Part shown: positions 11,525-19,745 of the stretch, in pieces
Numbering within the stretch: the stretch's first letter is position 1
Layout: each line of letters begins with the position of its first letter
Source: Actinocatenispora sera
GTDB lineage: Bacteria > Actinomycetota > Actinomycetes > Mycobacteriales > Micromonosporaceae
NCBI RefSeq assembly: GCF_018324685.1
Contig: NZ_AP023354.1
Span: 3,844,001-3,908,000, forward strand
Length of the DNA stretch: 64,000 bases
Direction of reading: 5' to 3'
Translations under genes and position numbers: made by a program
Notes under the pieces: generated by a model
Database searches by the model: none
What the model saw: the letters and a program-made list of their open reading frames with translations, nothing else
Told to the model about the DNA's origin: nothing

Positions 11525-13543
11525 TCAGTCCTCCCTGGTTCGGTTGTCCGGCACCGCATCCGGCGCCGGCATCGCGGGCGCCGGCCGGGCGTCCGCGCCG
11601 GCCGGGTCGTCCGGCAGCGGCGCGGTGGTGGCCGGACGCAGCAGGGCGGCGACCCGGCGCAACCGGAGATCGCCGACCAGCTCGGTCACCGTGGCTGGCA
11701 GCGGGATGCGCCAGTTCGGGTACCGGTCGGTGGTGCCCGGCAGGTTCGGTGCGCGCAGCTCGCCGAGCACGTCGGCCGGCGCGACCACCTTGATCCGGCA
11801 CGGCGTGCGGTGCAGCAGCGTGTGCATCGCGAGGATGGCGTCGTCCAGGTCGGCGCCCGGTGCGAGCAGCCCGCGCCGGGTCAGGTGCGCCAGCAGCGTG
11901 GTGCGTTCGGCGTCGGCGGCGTGCCGGGCCGCGGCCGGATCGGCGAGCAGCCCGAGCCGTTCGCGTACCCGCACGGCCTCGCCGGTGAGGAACCCGGCGG
12001 CGGTGGGCAGGTCGTGGGTGGAGATGCTCGCCATCGCGCGCTCCGGCCACGCCTCGGGCGGCAGCGGCCGGCCGTCGTCGTCGCGGGCGAACCAGAGCAC
12101 CTCGCAGCCGAGCATCCCGCGCTGCGCCAGGGCGGCGGTCACCGCGGGCTCGACCGTACCGAGGTCCTCACCCACCACGACCGCGTTCGCCCGGTACGCG
12201 GCGAGGGTCAGCGCACCGAGCATCGCCGCCGCGTCGTAGCGCACGTACGTACCGTCCGCGGGCGAGCCGCCGCGCGGGATCCACCACAGCCGGAACAGCC
12301 CGGCGACGTGGTCGACGCGCAGCCCGCCGCCGTGCGCGAGCAGCGCGTCGAGCATCTGCCGGTACGGCCGGTAGCCGACCTCGGCGAGTCGGTCCGGCCG
12401 CCAGGGCGGAAAACCCCAGTCCTGCCCGGCTGCGGTGAACGCGTCCGGCGGGGCGCCGACCGAGACGCCGCCGGCCAGCACGTCCTGCAGCGCCCAGGCG
12501 TCCGCGCCGGCCGGGTCGACGCCGACCGGCAGGTCGTGCAGCACGCCGACCGCCATCGCCCCGGCGGTCGCGTCGACGGCGGCGAGCTGGTCGGCGCAGC
12601 GCCGCTGCACCCAGGCGTGGAAGCCGACCCGGTCGGCGAGCCCCGCGGCGGCGCGGCGTACCGCCGGGGAGTCGGGGCGGCGCAGCTCACTCGGCCAGCG
12701 CCGCCAGTCGGCGCCGTACCGCTCCGCCAGCGCGCACCAGGTCGCGTACTGCACCAGCGCCGGGTCGGGCGGCGCGGTCGGCAGCCGGTGGCGCCACAGC
12801 AGGCTCAGCGCGGCCTGCTTGGCCGCCCAGACCGCGTCGTGGTCGATCAGCGGCGTCGCCGCCGGTCGCAGCGCGTCCACCTGCCGCCGCGTCGGGCCGT
12901 CGGCGGCCGCGTACTCGGGCAGCTCGTCGATGCGCAAATACAGCGGGTTGGCGTAGCGGCGGCTGGCCGGCGAGTACGGCGACGGTTCGACCGGCGGCCC
13001 CAGCCGCGGCGCGCACAGCGGCCCGGCGACGAGCACGTCCGCGCACAGCTGGGCGCGGCTGGCGGCGACCAGCTCGCGCAGGTCGGCGTACTCGCCGATG
13101 GCCCAGGACCGGGCCGAGTGCAGCGCGTACGGCTGGACGGCCAGCCCCCAGCACGGTGGCACCGGAGCGAGCGCCCCCGGCGCCACCAGCACGGTCGACT
13201 CGCCGCCGGTGTAGCGCAGCGAGTACCAGCCGGGCGGCAGGCTGGCCGGCAGCGCGTCGCCGATCCGCCACCGGCTGCCGTCCGCCGCCGTCAACGTGCC
13301 CGGCGGTACCGGATAGGCGGTACCGGCCGGGACGGTCAGCGTGGCCGGCACCGGGGCGGCCTGCCGGTGCGCCAGCTCGGCCCGGGCGGCCCGGACCGCC
13401 CGCGGGTTGGCCGCGTCGAGGCCGAGCCCGGCGAGTACCGCGACGACGACCTCGGGGTCGACCGCAACCGGACGATCGAGATCGTCCCGGTACTCGGTGG
13501 CGACTCCGGCCGCGTCCGCCAGTTCGGCCAGTTCGGCATCCAC
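11525..13543 (-). CDS. malQ: 4-alpha-glucanotransferase (GH77 amylomaltase)
   Basis: A 672-residue GH77 enzyme that transfers alpha-1,4-glucan segments between maltodextrins in the cytoplasm. Catalytic features: nucleophile Asp in GGLRVDHVAGLFRLWW, acid/base Glu in VVVGEDLGTVE and transition-state Asp in SISTHDLPT. The substrate loop SPYSPASRRYANPLYLRI is also typical. An N-terminal domain of ~130 residues precedes the barrel, as in the longer actinobacterial form. The start is GTG 13543. It is read with the MDMPI gene downstream (3-nt gap), which may be simple co-transcription with no functional link. Confidence 0.92.
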   Translation of the reverse strand: MDAELAELADAAGVATEYRDDLDRPVAVDPEVVVAVLAGLGLDAANPRAVRAARAELAHRQAAPVPATLTVPAGTAYPVPPGTLTAADGSRWRIGDALPASLPPGWYSLRYTGGESTVLVAPGALAPVPPCWGLAVQPYALHSARSWAIGEYADLRELVAASRAQLCADVLVAGPLCAPRLGPPVEPSPYSPASRRYANPLYLRIDELPEYAAADGPTRRQVDALRPAATPLIDHDAVWAAKQAALSLLWRHRLPTAPPDPALVQYATWCALAERYGADWRRWPSELRRPDSPAVRRAAAGLADRVGFHAWVQRRCADQLAAVDATAGAMAVGVLHDLPVGVDPAGADAWALQDVLAGGVSVGAPPDAFTAAGQDWGFPPWRPDRLAEVGYRPYRQMLDALLAHGGGLRVDHVAGLFRLWWIPRGGSPADGTYVRYDAAAMLGALTLAAYRANAVVVGEDLGTVEPAVTAALAQRGMLGCEVLWFARDDDGRPLPPEAWPERAMASISTHDLPTAAGFLTGEAVRVRERLGLLADPAAARHAADAERTTLLAHLTRRGLLAPGADLDDAILAMHTLLHRTPCRIKVVAPADVLGELRAPNLPGTTDRYPNWRIPLPATVTELVGDLRLRRVAALLRPATTAPLPDDPAGADARPAPAMPAPDAVPDNRTRED

Positions 13544-13762
13544 TCCGACAAGTCTGGCAGCGCGGCGGCGGTCAGGCTGGCCGAATGCCCACGCCGTTCT
13601 CGGGTACCCCGCTAGCGTCGATCGTGGACGTCACGGGCCGGCGTACCGGCCGTGCCGGCGGGATGCCGCCTGCGGGGGCGGCCCGGTGGCCCTGGCGTGG
13701 CACACCGGTGTCCGGCCGGAGGTCCGGACGGGATCCCCGACGGCCCCGGCGAAGGGGGAGAC

Positions 13763-16360
13763 GTGTCGAACAGTTACCTGGGACCGGGCGAGGTGCCCGA
13801 TCCGCTGAGCCAGCTGCTGTCCCAGTTCCTCGGCGGCGGGCTGCGCCGGCCGGCGCGGCGGATCGACATCGGGCGGCTGATGAGCGCCGAGACCCGCGAG
13901 ATGGTCGCCGCGGCCGGCCGGGAGGCGCAGCGGCACGGCGACGCCGAACTGGACACCGACCACCTGCTGTGGGCGGCGACCCAGCAGGACCGGACCCGGC
14001 AGCTGCTCGCGGCGGCCGGGGGCGACCCGGACGCGATCGCCCAGCGGATCGAGGCGCAGCCGTCCAGGCCGGGCGCGGGCGGCGGGCCGGAGTCGCTGAC
14101 CCCGGCGACCAAGCGCGCGCTGCTGGACTCGCACCAGATCGCCCGCAGCATGGGCGCCACCTACATCGGCCCCGAGCACGTACTGCTGGCCCTGTCGGCG
14201 AACCCGGAGTCGCCGGCCGGCCGGGTGCTCGGCAGCCTGCGGATCGGGCCGGCCGAGCTGGCGTCCGGCGCCGGTCCGCGTCCCGGCATGGAGCGCGGCG
14301 GCGAGCCCGGCATGCGTGGCGGATCCGGCATGCGCGGTGGCGGGTCGTCCACCCCGACGCTGGACCAGTACGGCCGGGATCTGACCGAGGAGGCGCGCGA
14401 CGGCCGAGTCGACCCGGTGGTCGGCCGGACCGAGGAGATCGAGCAGACCGTCGAGGTGCTCTCCCGCCGGACCAAGAACAACCCGGTACTGGTGGGCGAG
14501 GCCGGTGTCGGCAAGACCGCGATCGTGGAGGGGCTGGCGCAGCGCATCGTCGACGGTGACGTACCGAAGGTGCTTGCCGGTCGCCGGGTGATGCAGCTGG
14601 ACCTGTCGTCGATGGTCGCTGGCACCCGCTACCGCGGTGACTTCGAGGAGCGGATGAAGCAGGCGATCGACGAGATCCGGTCGCACGCCGACGAGCTGAT
14701 CGTGTTCATCGACGAGCTGCACACCATGGTCGGTGCCGGTGGTGGTGGCGGCGAGGGCGGCGGCAGCATGGACGCCTCCAACATGCTCAAGCCGGCGCTG
14801 GCCCGCGGTGAGCTGCACGTGGTCGGCGCGACCACGCTGGACGAGTACCGCCGGTACATCGAGAAGGACGCCGCGCTGGCCCGGCGGTTCCAGCCGGTGA
14901 TGGTGCCGGAGCCGAGCGTGGACGACACGGTGGCGATCCTGCGCGGCCTGCGGGACCGGTACGAGGCGCACCACCAGGTGCGGTTCACCGACGAGGCGCT
15001 GGTGGCGGCCGCCGAGCTGTCCGACCGGTACCTGACCGATCGGTTCCTGCCGGACAAGGCCATCGACCTGATGGACCAGGCCGGCGCCCGGGTGCGGCTG
15101 CGCGCGCTGGCCCCGGACACCGACGTGCGGGAGCTGACCGAGCAGGTCGAGGCGCTGCGCCGGGACAAGGACCAGGCCGTCGCCGGCGAGGAGTACGAGC
15201 GGGCCACCGAGCTGCGCGATGCGATCGTGGCACTGGAGAAGCAGATCGACGAGGTACGCGGCAGCGCCGCCACCGGCGGCTCGGTACCCGAGGTGACCAC
15301 CGCCGACATCGCCGAGGTGGTGTCCCGGTCAACCGGCATCCCGGTGGCGGAGCTGACCGAGGAGGAGCGCGACCGGCTGCTGAAGCTCGAGCAGCGGCTG
15401 CACGCCCGGGTGGTGGGCCAGCACGACGCGGTGGAGGCGGTCGCCGAGGCGGTCCGCCGCTCTCGCGCCGGTCTCGCCGACCCGAACCGGCCGATCGGCA
15501 GCTTCCTGTTCCTCGGCCCGACCGGCGTGGGCAAGACGGAACTGGCCCGGGCCCTCGCCGAGGCGCTGTTCGGTTCCGAGGACCGGATGGTACGGCTGGA
15601 CATGAGCGAGTTCTCCGAGCGGCACACGGTGTCCCGGCTGGTCGGTGCCCCACCCGGGTACGTCGGGTACGAGGAGGCGGGGCAGCTGACCGAGGCGGTA
15701 CGCCGGCACCCGTACTCGGTGCTGCTGCTCGACGAGATCGAGAAGGCGCACCCGGACGTGTTCAACATGCTGCTGCAGGTGCTCGACGACGGCCGGCTCA
15801 CCGACGGCCAGGGCCGGACGGTCGACTTCAAGAACACCGTGCTGATCATGACCAGCAACCTCGGCTCGGACCTGATCTCCGGGCAGGGCGCCGCGCTGGG
15901 CTTCGGCTCCGGGCAGGCCGGCACCGGGCAGTCCGGCACCGGCGGCGCCGACGAGCCGATCGACGCCGGGCTGCGCGACCGGCTGATGCGCCGCCTGCGC
16001 GAGTCGTTCCGGCCCGAGTTCCTGAACCGGATCGACGAGATCATCGTCTTCCGCCGGCTCGGTACCGAGCAGCTGCGGCAGGTCACCGAGCTGATGTTGG
16101 ACCAGACGGCCCGCCGGGTACACGGTCAGGGCGTGACGATGGACGTCACGCCGGCGGCGGTGGACTGGCTCGCCGAACACGGGTACGAACCGGCGTTCGG
16201 CGCCCGGCCGATGCGCCGCACGATCCAGCGCGAGGTGGAGAACCGGCTGTCGGCGATGTTGCTGGCCGGCGAGCTGTCGACCGGCCAGCACGCCACCGTC
16301 GACGCGGTCGACGGGCACCTGAGCATCCGGGTGGGCCAACCGGCGGCGGCCGGTTCCTGA
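13763..16360 (+). CDS. ClpC-like AAA+ ATPase/unfoldase
   Basis: An 865-residue Hsp100 protein that unfolds substrates and may feed ClpP. Domains: an N-terminal Clp repeat domain (~25-150), a Gly/Met-rich linker (~170-195), AAA-1 with Walker A GEAGVGKT at 245-252 and Walker B IVFIDELH, a short UVR-type coiled-coil ([13 protein letters not shown]), AAA-2 with GPTGVGKTE at 585-593, and a Clp D2-small domain. The UVR motif and short middle region favour ClpC over ClpB. I chose GTG 13763 because of the GAAGGGGGAG just upstream. The N domain looks divergent from housekeeping ClpC, so this is probably a paralogue. Confidence 0.88.
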   Translation: MSNSYLGPGEVPDPLSQLLSQFLGGGLRRPARRIDIGRLMSAETREMVAAAGREAQRHGDAELDTDHLLWAATQQDRTRQLLAAAGGDPDAIAQRIEAQPSRPGAGGGPESLTPATKRALLDSHQIARSMGATYIGPEHVLLALSANPESPAGRVLGSLRIGPAELASGAGPRPGMERGGEPGMRGGSGMRGGGSSTPTLDQYGRDLTEEARDGRVDPVVGRTEEIEQTVEVLSRRTKNNPVLVGEAGVGKTAIVEGLAQRIVDGDVPKVLAGRRVMQLDLSSMVAGTRYRGDFEERMKQAIDEIRSHADELIVFIDELHTMVGAGGGGGEGGGSMDASNMLKPALARGELHVVGATTLDEYRRYIEKDAALARRFQPVMVPEPSVDDTVAILRGLRDRYEAHHQVRFTDEALVAAAELSDRYLTDRFLPDKAIDLMDQAGARVRLRALAPDTDVRELTEQVEALRRDKDQAVAGEEYERATELRDAIVALEKQIDEVRGSAATGGSVPEVTTADIAEVVSRSTGIPVAELTEEERDRLLKLEQRLHARVVGQHDAVEAVAEAVRRSRAGLADPNRPIGSFLFLGPTGVGKTELARALAEALFGSEDRMVRLDMSEFSERHTVSRLVGAPPGYVGYEEAGQLTEAVRRHPYSVLLLDEIEKAHPDVFNMLLQVLDDGRLTDGQGRTVDFKNTVLIMTSNLGSDLISGQGAALGFGSGQAGTGQSGTGGADEPIDAGLRDRLMRRLRESFRPEFLNRIDEIIVFRRLGTEQLRQVTELMLDQTARRVHGQGVTMDVTPAAVDWLAEHGYEPAFGARPMRRTIQREVENRLSAMLLAGELSTGQHATVDAVDGHLSIRVGQPAAAGS

Positions 16361-16373
16361 CCTCGCCCGTACC

Positions 16374-16399
16374 CCGCGATGGCCGAGTGGCCATCGCGG
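16374..16399 (+). terminator. perfect 11-bp stem hairpin after the Clp gene
   Basis: CCGCGATGGCC (16374-16384) and GGCCATCGCGG (16389-16399) form a perfect stem with loop GAGT. It sits 13 nt after the Clp stop and 23 nt before the next start. No T-tract follows, so termination may be partial, or the hairpin may protect an mRNA end. Confidence 0.6.
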
Positions 16400-16422
16400 T
16401 CGGCGACCAGCGAGGAGTCGGC

Positions 16423-16839
16423 ATGGAACTGGGCAACAGCAAGCACGCGCAGCACCGGGACAGCGAGCTGGCCCGCGAGACCCGCGAGTACGTCGAGGCC
16501 GGGCACAGCTCGCGGGCCGAGCCGTGGCGGGAGACCGCACCGACCGACGGCGGTGGGCCGCAGGACGAGGTACCGCCCGCCGCGGAGGGTGTCGGCGGCA
16601 CCCCGCCCGGGATGGACGGTGACGACGTGGCCGGCCGCAGCGACCTGGCGCGGCTGCTGGACCCCGGCGAGTTCCCGGCGGACGCGCAGCGCCTCGCCGC
16701 CACCGCGGCCCGGCACCAGGCCGACGACGCCACCGTCGCGGCGCTGCGGGCGCTGCCGCCGGATCGCCGGTACCGCACCGTCTCGGAGGTGTGGACGGCG
16801 CTCGGGCACCGCACCGAGGACGACAGCCGCCGGTTCTGA
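16423..16839 (+). CDS. DUF2795 domain protein
   Basis: A 138-residue hydrophilic protein. I chose ATG 16423 (GAGGAG eight bases upstream) over the GTG at 16387, since the MELGNSKHA start is typical of this actinobacterial family. The N-terminal half is charged and Gly/Pro-rich. The C-terminal part is a DUF2795 domain (LDPGEFPADAQRLAATAARH, then ALRALPPDRRYRTVSEV). Function is unknown. Confidence 0.75.
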   Translation: MELGNSKHAQHRDSELARETREYVEAGHSSRAEPWRETAPTDGGGPQDEVPPAAEGVGGTPPGMDGDDVAGRSDLARLLDPGEFPADAQRLAATAARHQADDATVAALRALPPDRRYRTVSEVWTALGHRTEDDSRRF

Positions 16840-16849
16840 CCCCGGTCGG

Positions 16850-17944
16850 TCAGCGGTGGGCGAGCGTCGCCCGCGTCTCGGCGGCGATCTGCTGGATCTC
16901 CCCGGTCGGTACCACGAGCACCGGCACCTGCGCGCCGACCGGCGACACGATCGTCGCCTCCGCCGGCTCGTCCGGGCCGTGCAGCGTCCGGGGCAGGCCG
17001 AGTACCCGCAGGCCGGCCGTCACCTCGGCCCGGACCTCCGGCTGATCGGTGCCGATCTCGCCGGTGAACACGACCGCGTCGAGGCGGTCCAGGCTCGCGG
17101 CCATCGCGGCGACCCCGGCCCGGACCCGGTGGGTGAACACGGCGAGCGCGAGCTGCGCCGCACGGTCCCCACGGGTACGGGCGCGAACCAGGTCCCGGGT
17201 GTCACCCGAGCTGCCGGACAGCCCGAGCAGCCCGGACCGGTGCTGCAACGCGTCGTCCAGCTCGGCCGCGGACAGGCCGTGCTCGGTCTGCAACCACAGC
17301 AGCAGACCCGGATCGACCGAGCCGCTGCGCCGGCTCATCGCGAGGCCCTCCAGCGGGGTGAAGCCCATGGTGGTGTCGACGCTGTGCCCGTCCCGGACCG
17401 CGCAGGCCGAGCAGCCGCCGCCCAGGTGCGCCAGCACCACCTGCAGGTCGTCGGCCGGCCGGTACAGCAGCGCGGCGGTCCGCCGCAGCGCCCAGGCGTA
17501 CGACAGGCCGTGGAAGCCGTACCGGCGCAGCCCGTACCGGGTGTCCCAGCCGTGCGGCAGCGGATACGTGCGCGCCGCCGCCGGCAGCTCGGCGTGGAAC
17601 GCGGTGTCCAGGCACACGACGTGCGGCAGGTCCGGCAGCGCGGTACGGGCTGCGTCGAGCGCGGCGAGAGCCGGCGGCACGTGCAGCGGCGCGAGCCGGG
17701 CCGCCGCGGCCAACCCGGCCCGTACCGTGTCGTCCACCCGGACCGGCGCCGTCAGCTCCGGACCGCCGTGCACCAGCCGGTGACCGACCGCCGTCACCGC
17801 GGGCAGCCGCGGCACCAGCCCGGTCAGCTCGTCCGGCGCGGCCAGGTCGTGGGTCTGCCCGACGCGGCCGTCCCGGTCCACGACCGACACGTGCAGGCTG
17901 GCCGAACCGGCGTCGACCACGAGCACCGCGTCCGTGCCGGTCAC
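16850..17944 (-). CDS. acetate kinase family protein, short and divergent
   Basis: A 364-residue ASKHA-fold kinase, shorter than the ~400 residues of E. coli AckA, predicted to phosphorylate a short-chain carboxylate with ATP. Shared motifs are GHRLVHGG, CLDTAFHAELP, RRYGFHGLSY, TTMGFTPLEGLAMSRRSG and VFTGEIG. Several normally invariant positions differ: the N-terminal motif reads VVDAGSASLH where AckA has NCGSSSLK, and HLGGGCS replaces HLGNGGS. It may act on another acid or be less active. No pta is adjacent. The GTG start (17944) is inside the last unit of a 26-bp tandem array. Confidence 0.8.
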   Translation of the reverse strand: MTGTDAVLVVDAGSASLHVSVVDRDGRVGQTHDLAAPDELTGLVPRLPAVTAVGHRLVHGGPELTAPVRVDDTVRAGLAAAARLAPLHVPPALAALDAARTALPDLPHVVCLDTAFHAELPAAARTYPLPHGWDTRYGLRRYGFHGLSYAWALRRTAALLYRPADDLQVVLAHLGGGCSACAVRDGHSVDTTMGFTPLEGLAMSRRSGSVDPGLLLWLQTEHGLSAAELDDALQHRSGLLGLSGSSGDTRDLVRARTRGDRAAQLALAVFTHRVRAGVAAMAASLDRLDAVVFTGEIGTDQPEVRAEVTAGLRVLGLPRTLHGPDEPAEATIVSPVGAQVPVLVVPTGEIQQIAAETRATLAHR

Positions 17945-18070
17945 GTCCGCTCCGCTTCCATGCCGGTCACGTCCGCTCCGCTTCCATGCCGGTCACGTCC
18001 GCTCCGCTTCCATGCCGGTCACGTCCGCTCCGCTTCCATGCCGGTCACGTCCGCTCCGCTTCCATGCCGG
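17941..18070 (-). repeat. five exact 26-bp tandem repeats creating overlapping mini-ORFs
   Basis: Units start at 17941, 17967, 17993, 18019 and 18045 and are identical. Read on the minus strand each contains an ATG, GGAAGCGGAG, and a GTGA in which a GTG start overlaps a TGA stop. The deaminase stops in the first unit read and acetate kinase starts in the last. Between them are four complete 9-codon ORFs (GTG at 18048, 18022, 17996 and 17970), each overlapping the next by 4 nt. Because 26 is not a multiple of 3, every added unit adds one more mini-ORF instead of lengthening a protein. Confidence 0.95.
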
Positions 18071-18728
18071 CCGGCTCTCCGCCGCCGGCCGGTGCGTCGG
18101 TGGTCTTCGCGCCGGCGGGGCGGGTGGGTGCCGGCTCGGTGAGCAGGTCGAACAGTCCGGCGGCCGCGGCGTCGGGCTGCCGCGCGTCCAGCTCGACGAT
18201 CCGCCGGGCCAGGTCGAACGCCTCCGGCATGCTCCGGCGGTGCACCGCGACGGCGGGTGCGTCCGGCGCGGTACGCAGGTAGTACGCCAGGTGCAGCGCG
18301 CTGCCGAGCGCGCCGGCGCCGCCGCGCATCGGACCGTCCACCCGCAGCGGCAGCTCCGCCAGGTACGGCGTGTGCCGGTAGTGCCGGCTCGCCCCGGCGT
18401 ACGGGTCGGCGCCGAGGAACCGCAGCCGCCCCACCGCGGTCATGCCGGCGGCGCCGACACACATCAGGCACGGCTCCAGGCTCACGTGCAGGGTGTGGTC
18501 CGGGCGCTGGCCGGCGGCCGGCAGCTGCGCCAGCGCGTTGATCTCCGCGTGCGCGACCGCGCAGCCGGCGAGCCGTCCGGCGACCGGTGCGGGCTCGAAC
18601 ATCCGGCCGCGTTCGGCCGCGACGACCGTACCGGTGGCATCGGTGACGACCGCGCCGACCGGCAGGGTGCCCGCGCACCAGCCCTGCCACGCCAGCCGCA
18701 GGCACCGCGTCGCGATCGGGTCGACCAC
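18045..18728 (-). CDS. cytidine/deoxycytidylate deaminase family protein
   Basis: A 227-residue zinc hydrolase of the nucleoside/tRNA-adenosine deaminase fold. His60 and proton-donor Glu62 are in AVAHAEINAL, and Cys87 and Cys90 are in LEPCLMCVGA. The spacing fits the TadA/guanine-deaminase branch. The C-terminal ~100 residues are an extension with no recognised motif, and the last residues (MEAERT) come from the repeat array. The GTG start is 2 nt after the stop of the small acidic protein. Substrate is unassigned. Confidence 0.78.
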   Translation of the reverse strand: MVDPIATRCLRLAWQGWCAGTLPVGAVVTDATGTVVAAERGRMFEPAPVAGRLAGCAVAHAEINALAQLPAAGQRPDHTLHVSLEPCLMCVGAAGMTAVGRLRFLGADPYAGASRHYRHTPYLAELPLRVDGPMRGGAGALGSALHLAYYLRTAPDAPAVAVHRRSMPEAFDLARRIVELDARQPDAAAAGLFDLLTEPAPTRPAGAKTTDAPAGGGEPAGMEAERT

Positions 18729-18729
18729 C

Positions 18730-18900
18730 TCAGGGCACCGTCTTCTCGATCGCGGCCGGGCCCTCCTCGTCGAGTTCCTCGGCCGCCCGACGCACGTTCT
18801 CCGGCGTCGGGTCCTCGCCTTCGGCCTCGGCCAGATCCTCCGGGTCCCACGGCTGGTCGGCGCCGGTGCGTGCCACCGGTTCCGGTTGCTGCTCGCTCAT
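18730..18900 (-). CDS. small acidic protein of unknown function
   Basis: A 56-residue protein rich in Glu/Asp/Pro (for example PWDPEDLAEAEGEDPTPENV), probably unstructured at the N-terminus with one C-terminal helix. ATG 18900 is chosen for its GGAGGTGAGCAGG ribosome site. It lies between udgX and the deaminase on the same strand, with very short gaps, so it is probably co-transcribed. Confidence 0.6.
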   Translation of the reverse strand: MSEQQPEPVARTGADQPWDPEDLAEAEGEDPTPENVRRAAEELDEEGPAAIEKTVP

Positions 18901-18932
18901 CCTGCTCACCTCCGTCCCTTCGCCTACCCGGC

Positions 18933-19574
18933 TCACCGCCGGTCAATCGCGCCGACGACCACCCGCAGGTCGGACACCAGCGCGGCGAGCGCCTCGGCGC
19001 GCGCGTCGTCGGGTGCCCGCAGGATCGCCGACGGGTGGGTACTGATGACGGCCTGCGCCCCGTCGCCCGCCTGCGGGCACGGCAGCAGCCGGCCTCGATC
19101 GGCGGTCACCCGGTACCGGGTGCCGAGCACCGCCCGGACCGCGGTCGCGCCGAGCGCCACCACCACGGCCGGCCGTACCGCCGCGTACTCGGCGGTCAGC
19201 CACGGCGCGCAGGCGTTGATCTGGCCCACCGACGGCTTCTTGTGCAGCCGCGGCTTGCCCGGCGCGCGGGTGAACCGGAAGTGCTTCACCGCGTTCGTCA
19301 GGTAGCACCGGTCCCGGTCGAGCCCGGCGTCGGCGAGCGCGCGGTCCAGCAACCGCCCGGCCGGCCCGACGAACGGCTCGCCGGCCCGGTCCTCCTTGTC
19401 GCCGGGCTGCTCGCCGACGAGCATCACCCGGGCTGCCGCGGCGCCGTCGCCGAACACCGTCTGGGTGGCGTCCCGGTACAGCTCGCAGCCCCGGCAGCCG
19501 GCCGCCGCGGCGCGCAACGCCGCGAGATCGGCGCCGTCCGGGACGAACTCTGCGGCGCTCTCCGGCTCGGTCAT
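18933..19574 (-). CDS. udgX: UdgX-type uracil-DNA glycosylase
   Basis: A 213-residue family 4-like, iron-sulfur uracil-DNA glycosylase. It has motif A as GEQPGDKED (54-62), the insertion loop GKPRLHKKPS with His111, and motif C as STHPSAILRA (178-187). In the characterised mycobacterial UdgX the loop histidine forms a covalent bond with the abasic sugar after uracil excision; here the loop reads PRLH rather than RRIH but keeps the histidine. Cys27, Cys30, Cys90 and Cys122 could ligate the cluster. Role: uracil repair or tight uracil-DNA binding. The ATG at 19574 starts a leftward run with the acidic protein and deaminase. Confidence 0.85.
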   Translation of the reverse strand: MTEPESAAEFVPDGADLAALRAAAAGCRGCELYRDATQTVFGDGAAAARVMLVGEQPGDKEDRAGEPFVGPAGRLLDRALADAGLDRDRCYLTNAVKHFRFTRAPGKPRLHKKPSVGQINACAPWLTAEYAAVRPAVVVALGATAVRAVLGTRYRVTADRGRLLPCPQAGDGAQAVISTHPSAILRAPDDARAEALAALVSDLRVVVGAIDRR

Positions 19575-19745
19575 ACGGCCATCGTCGCGCCGATCGCCGG
19601 GCGTCGCGACCGGAACCGGCTGCGCCGGGCCAGACCGGAATCAAGCGGTCTGCGGGTCTTTCGCCCGCTGTGTGTCCGGGTGCACGATGGGCAAGATCCT
19701 CATTCGCGGCGACTGCGGGGGACGCCCGAGGGCAGGGAGAGGCCC

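Noticed and set aside
17941-18070. CRISPR-like array
   Set aside because: The units are directly adjacent with no spacers and cover a gene junction, so this is a simple tandem repeat.
17934-19745. Plus-strand frame running through the 26-bp array into the lactate permease
   Set aside because: It overlaps the deaminase, acidic protein and udgX on the other strand. The permease has its own ATG at 19746 with a ribosome site.
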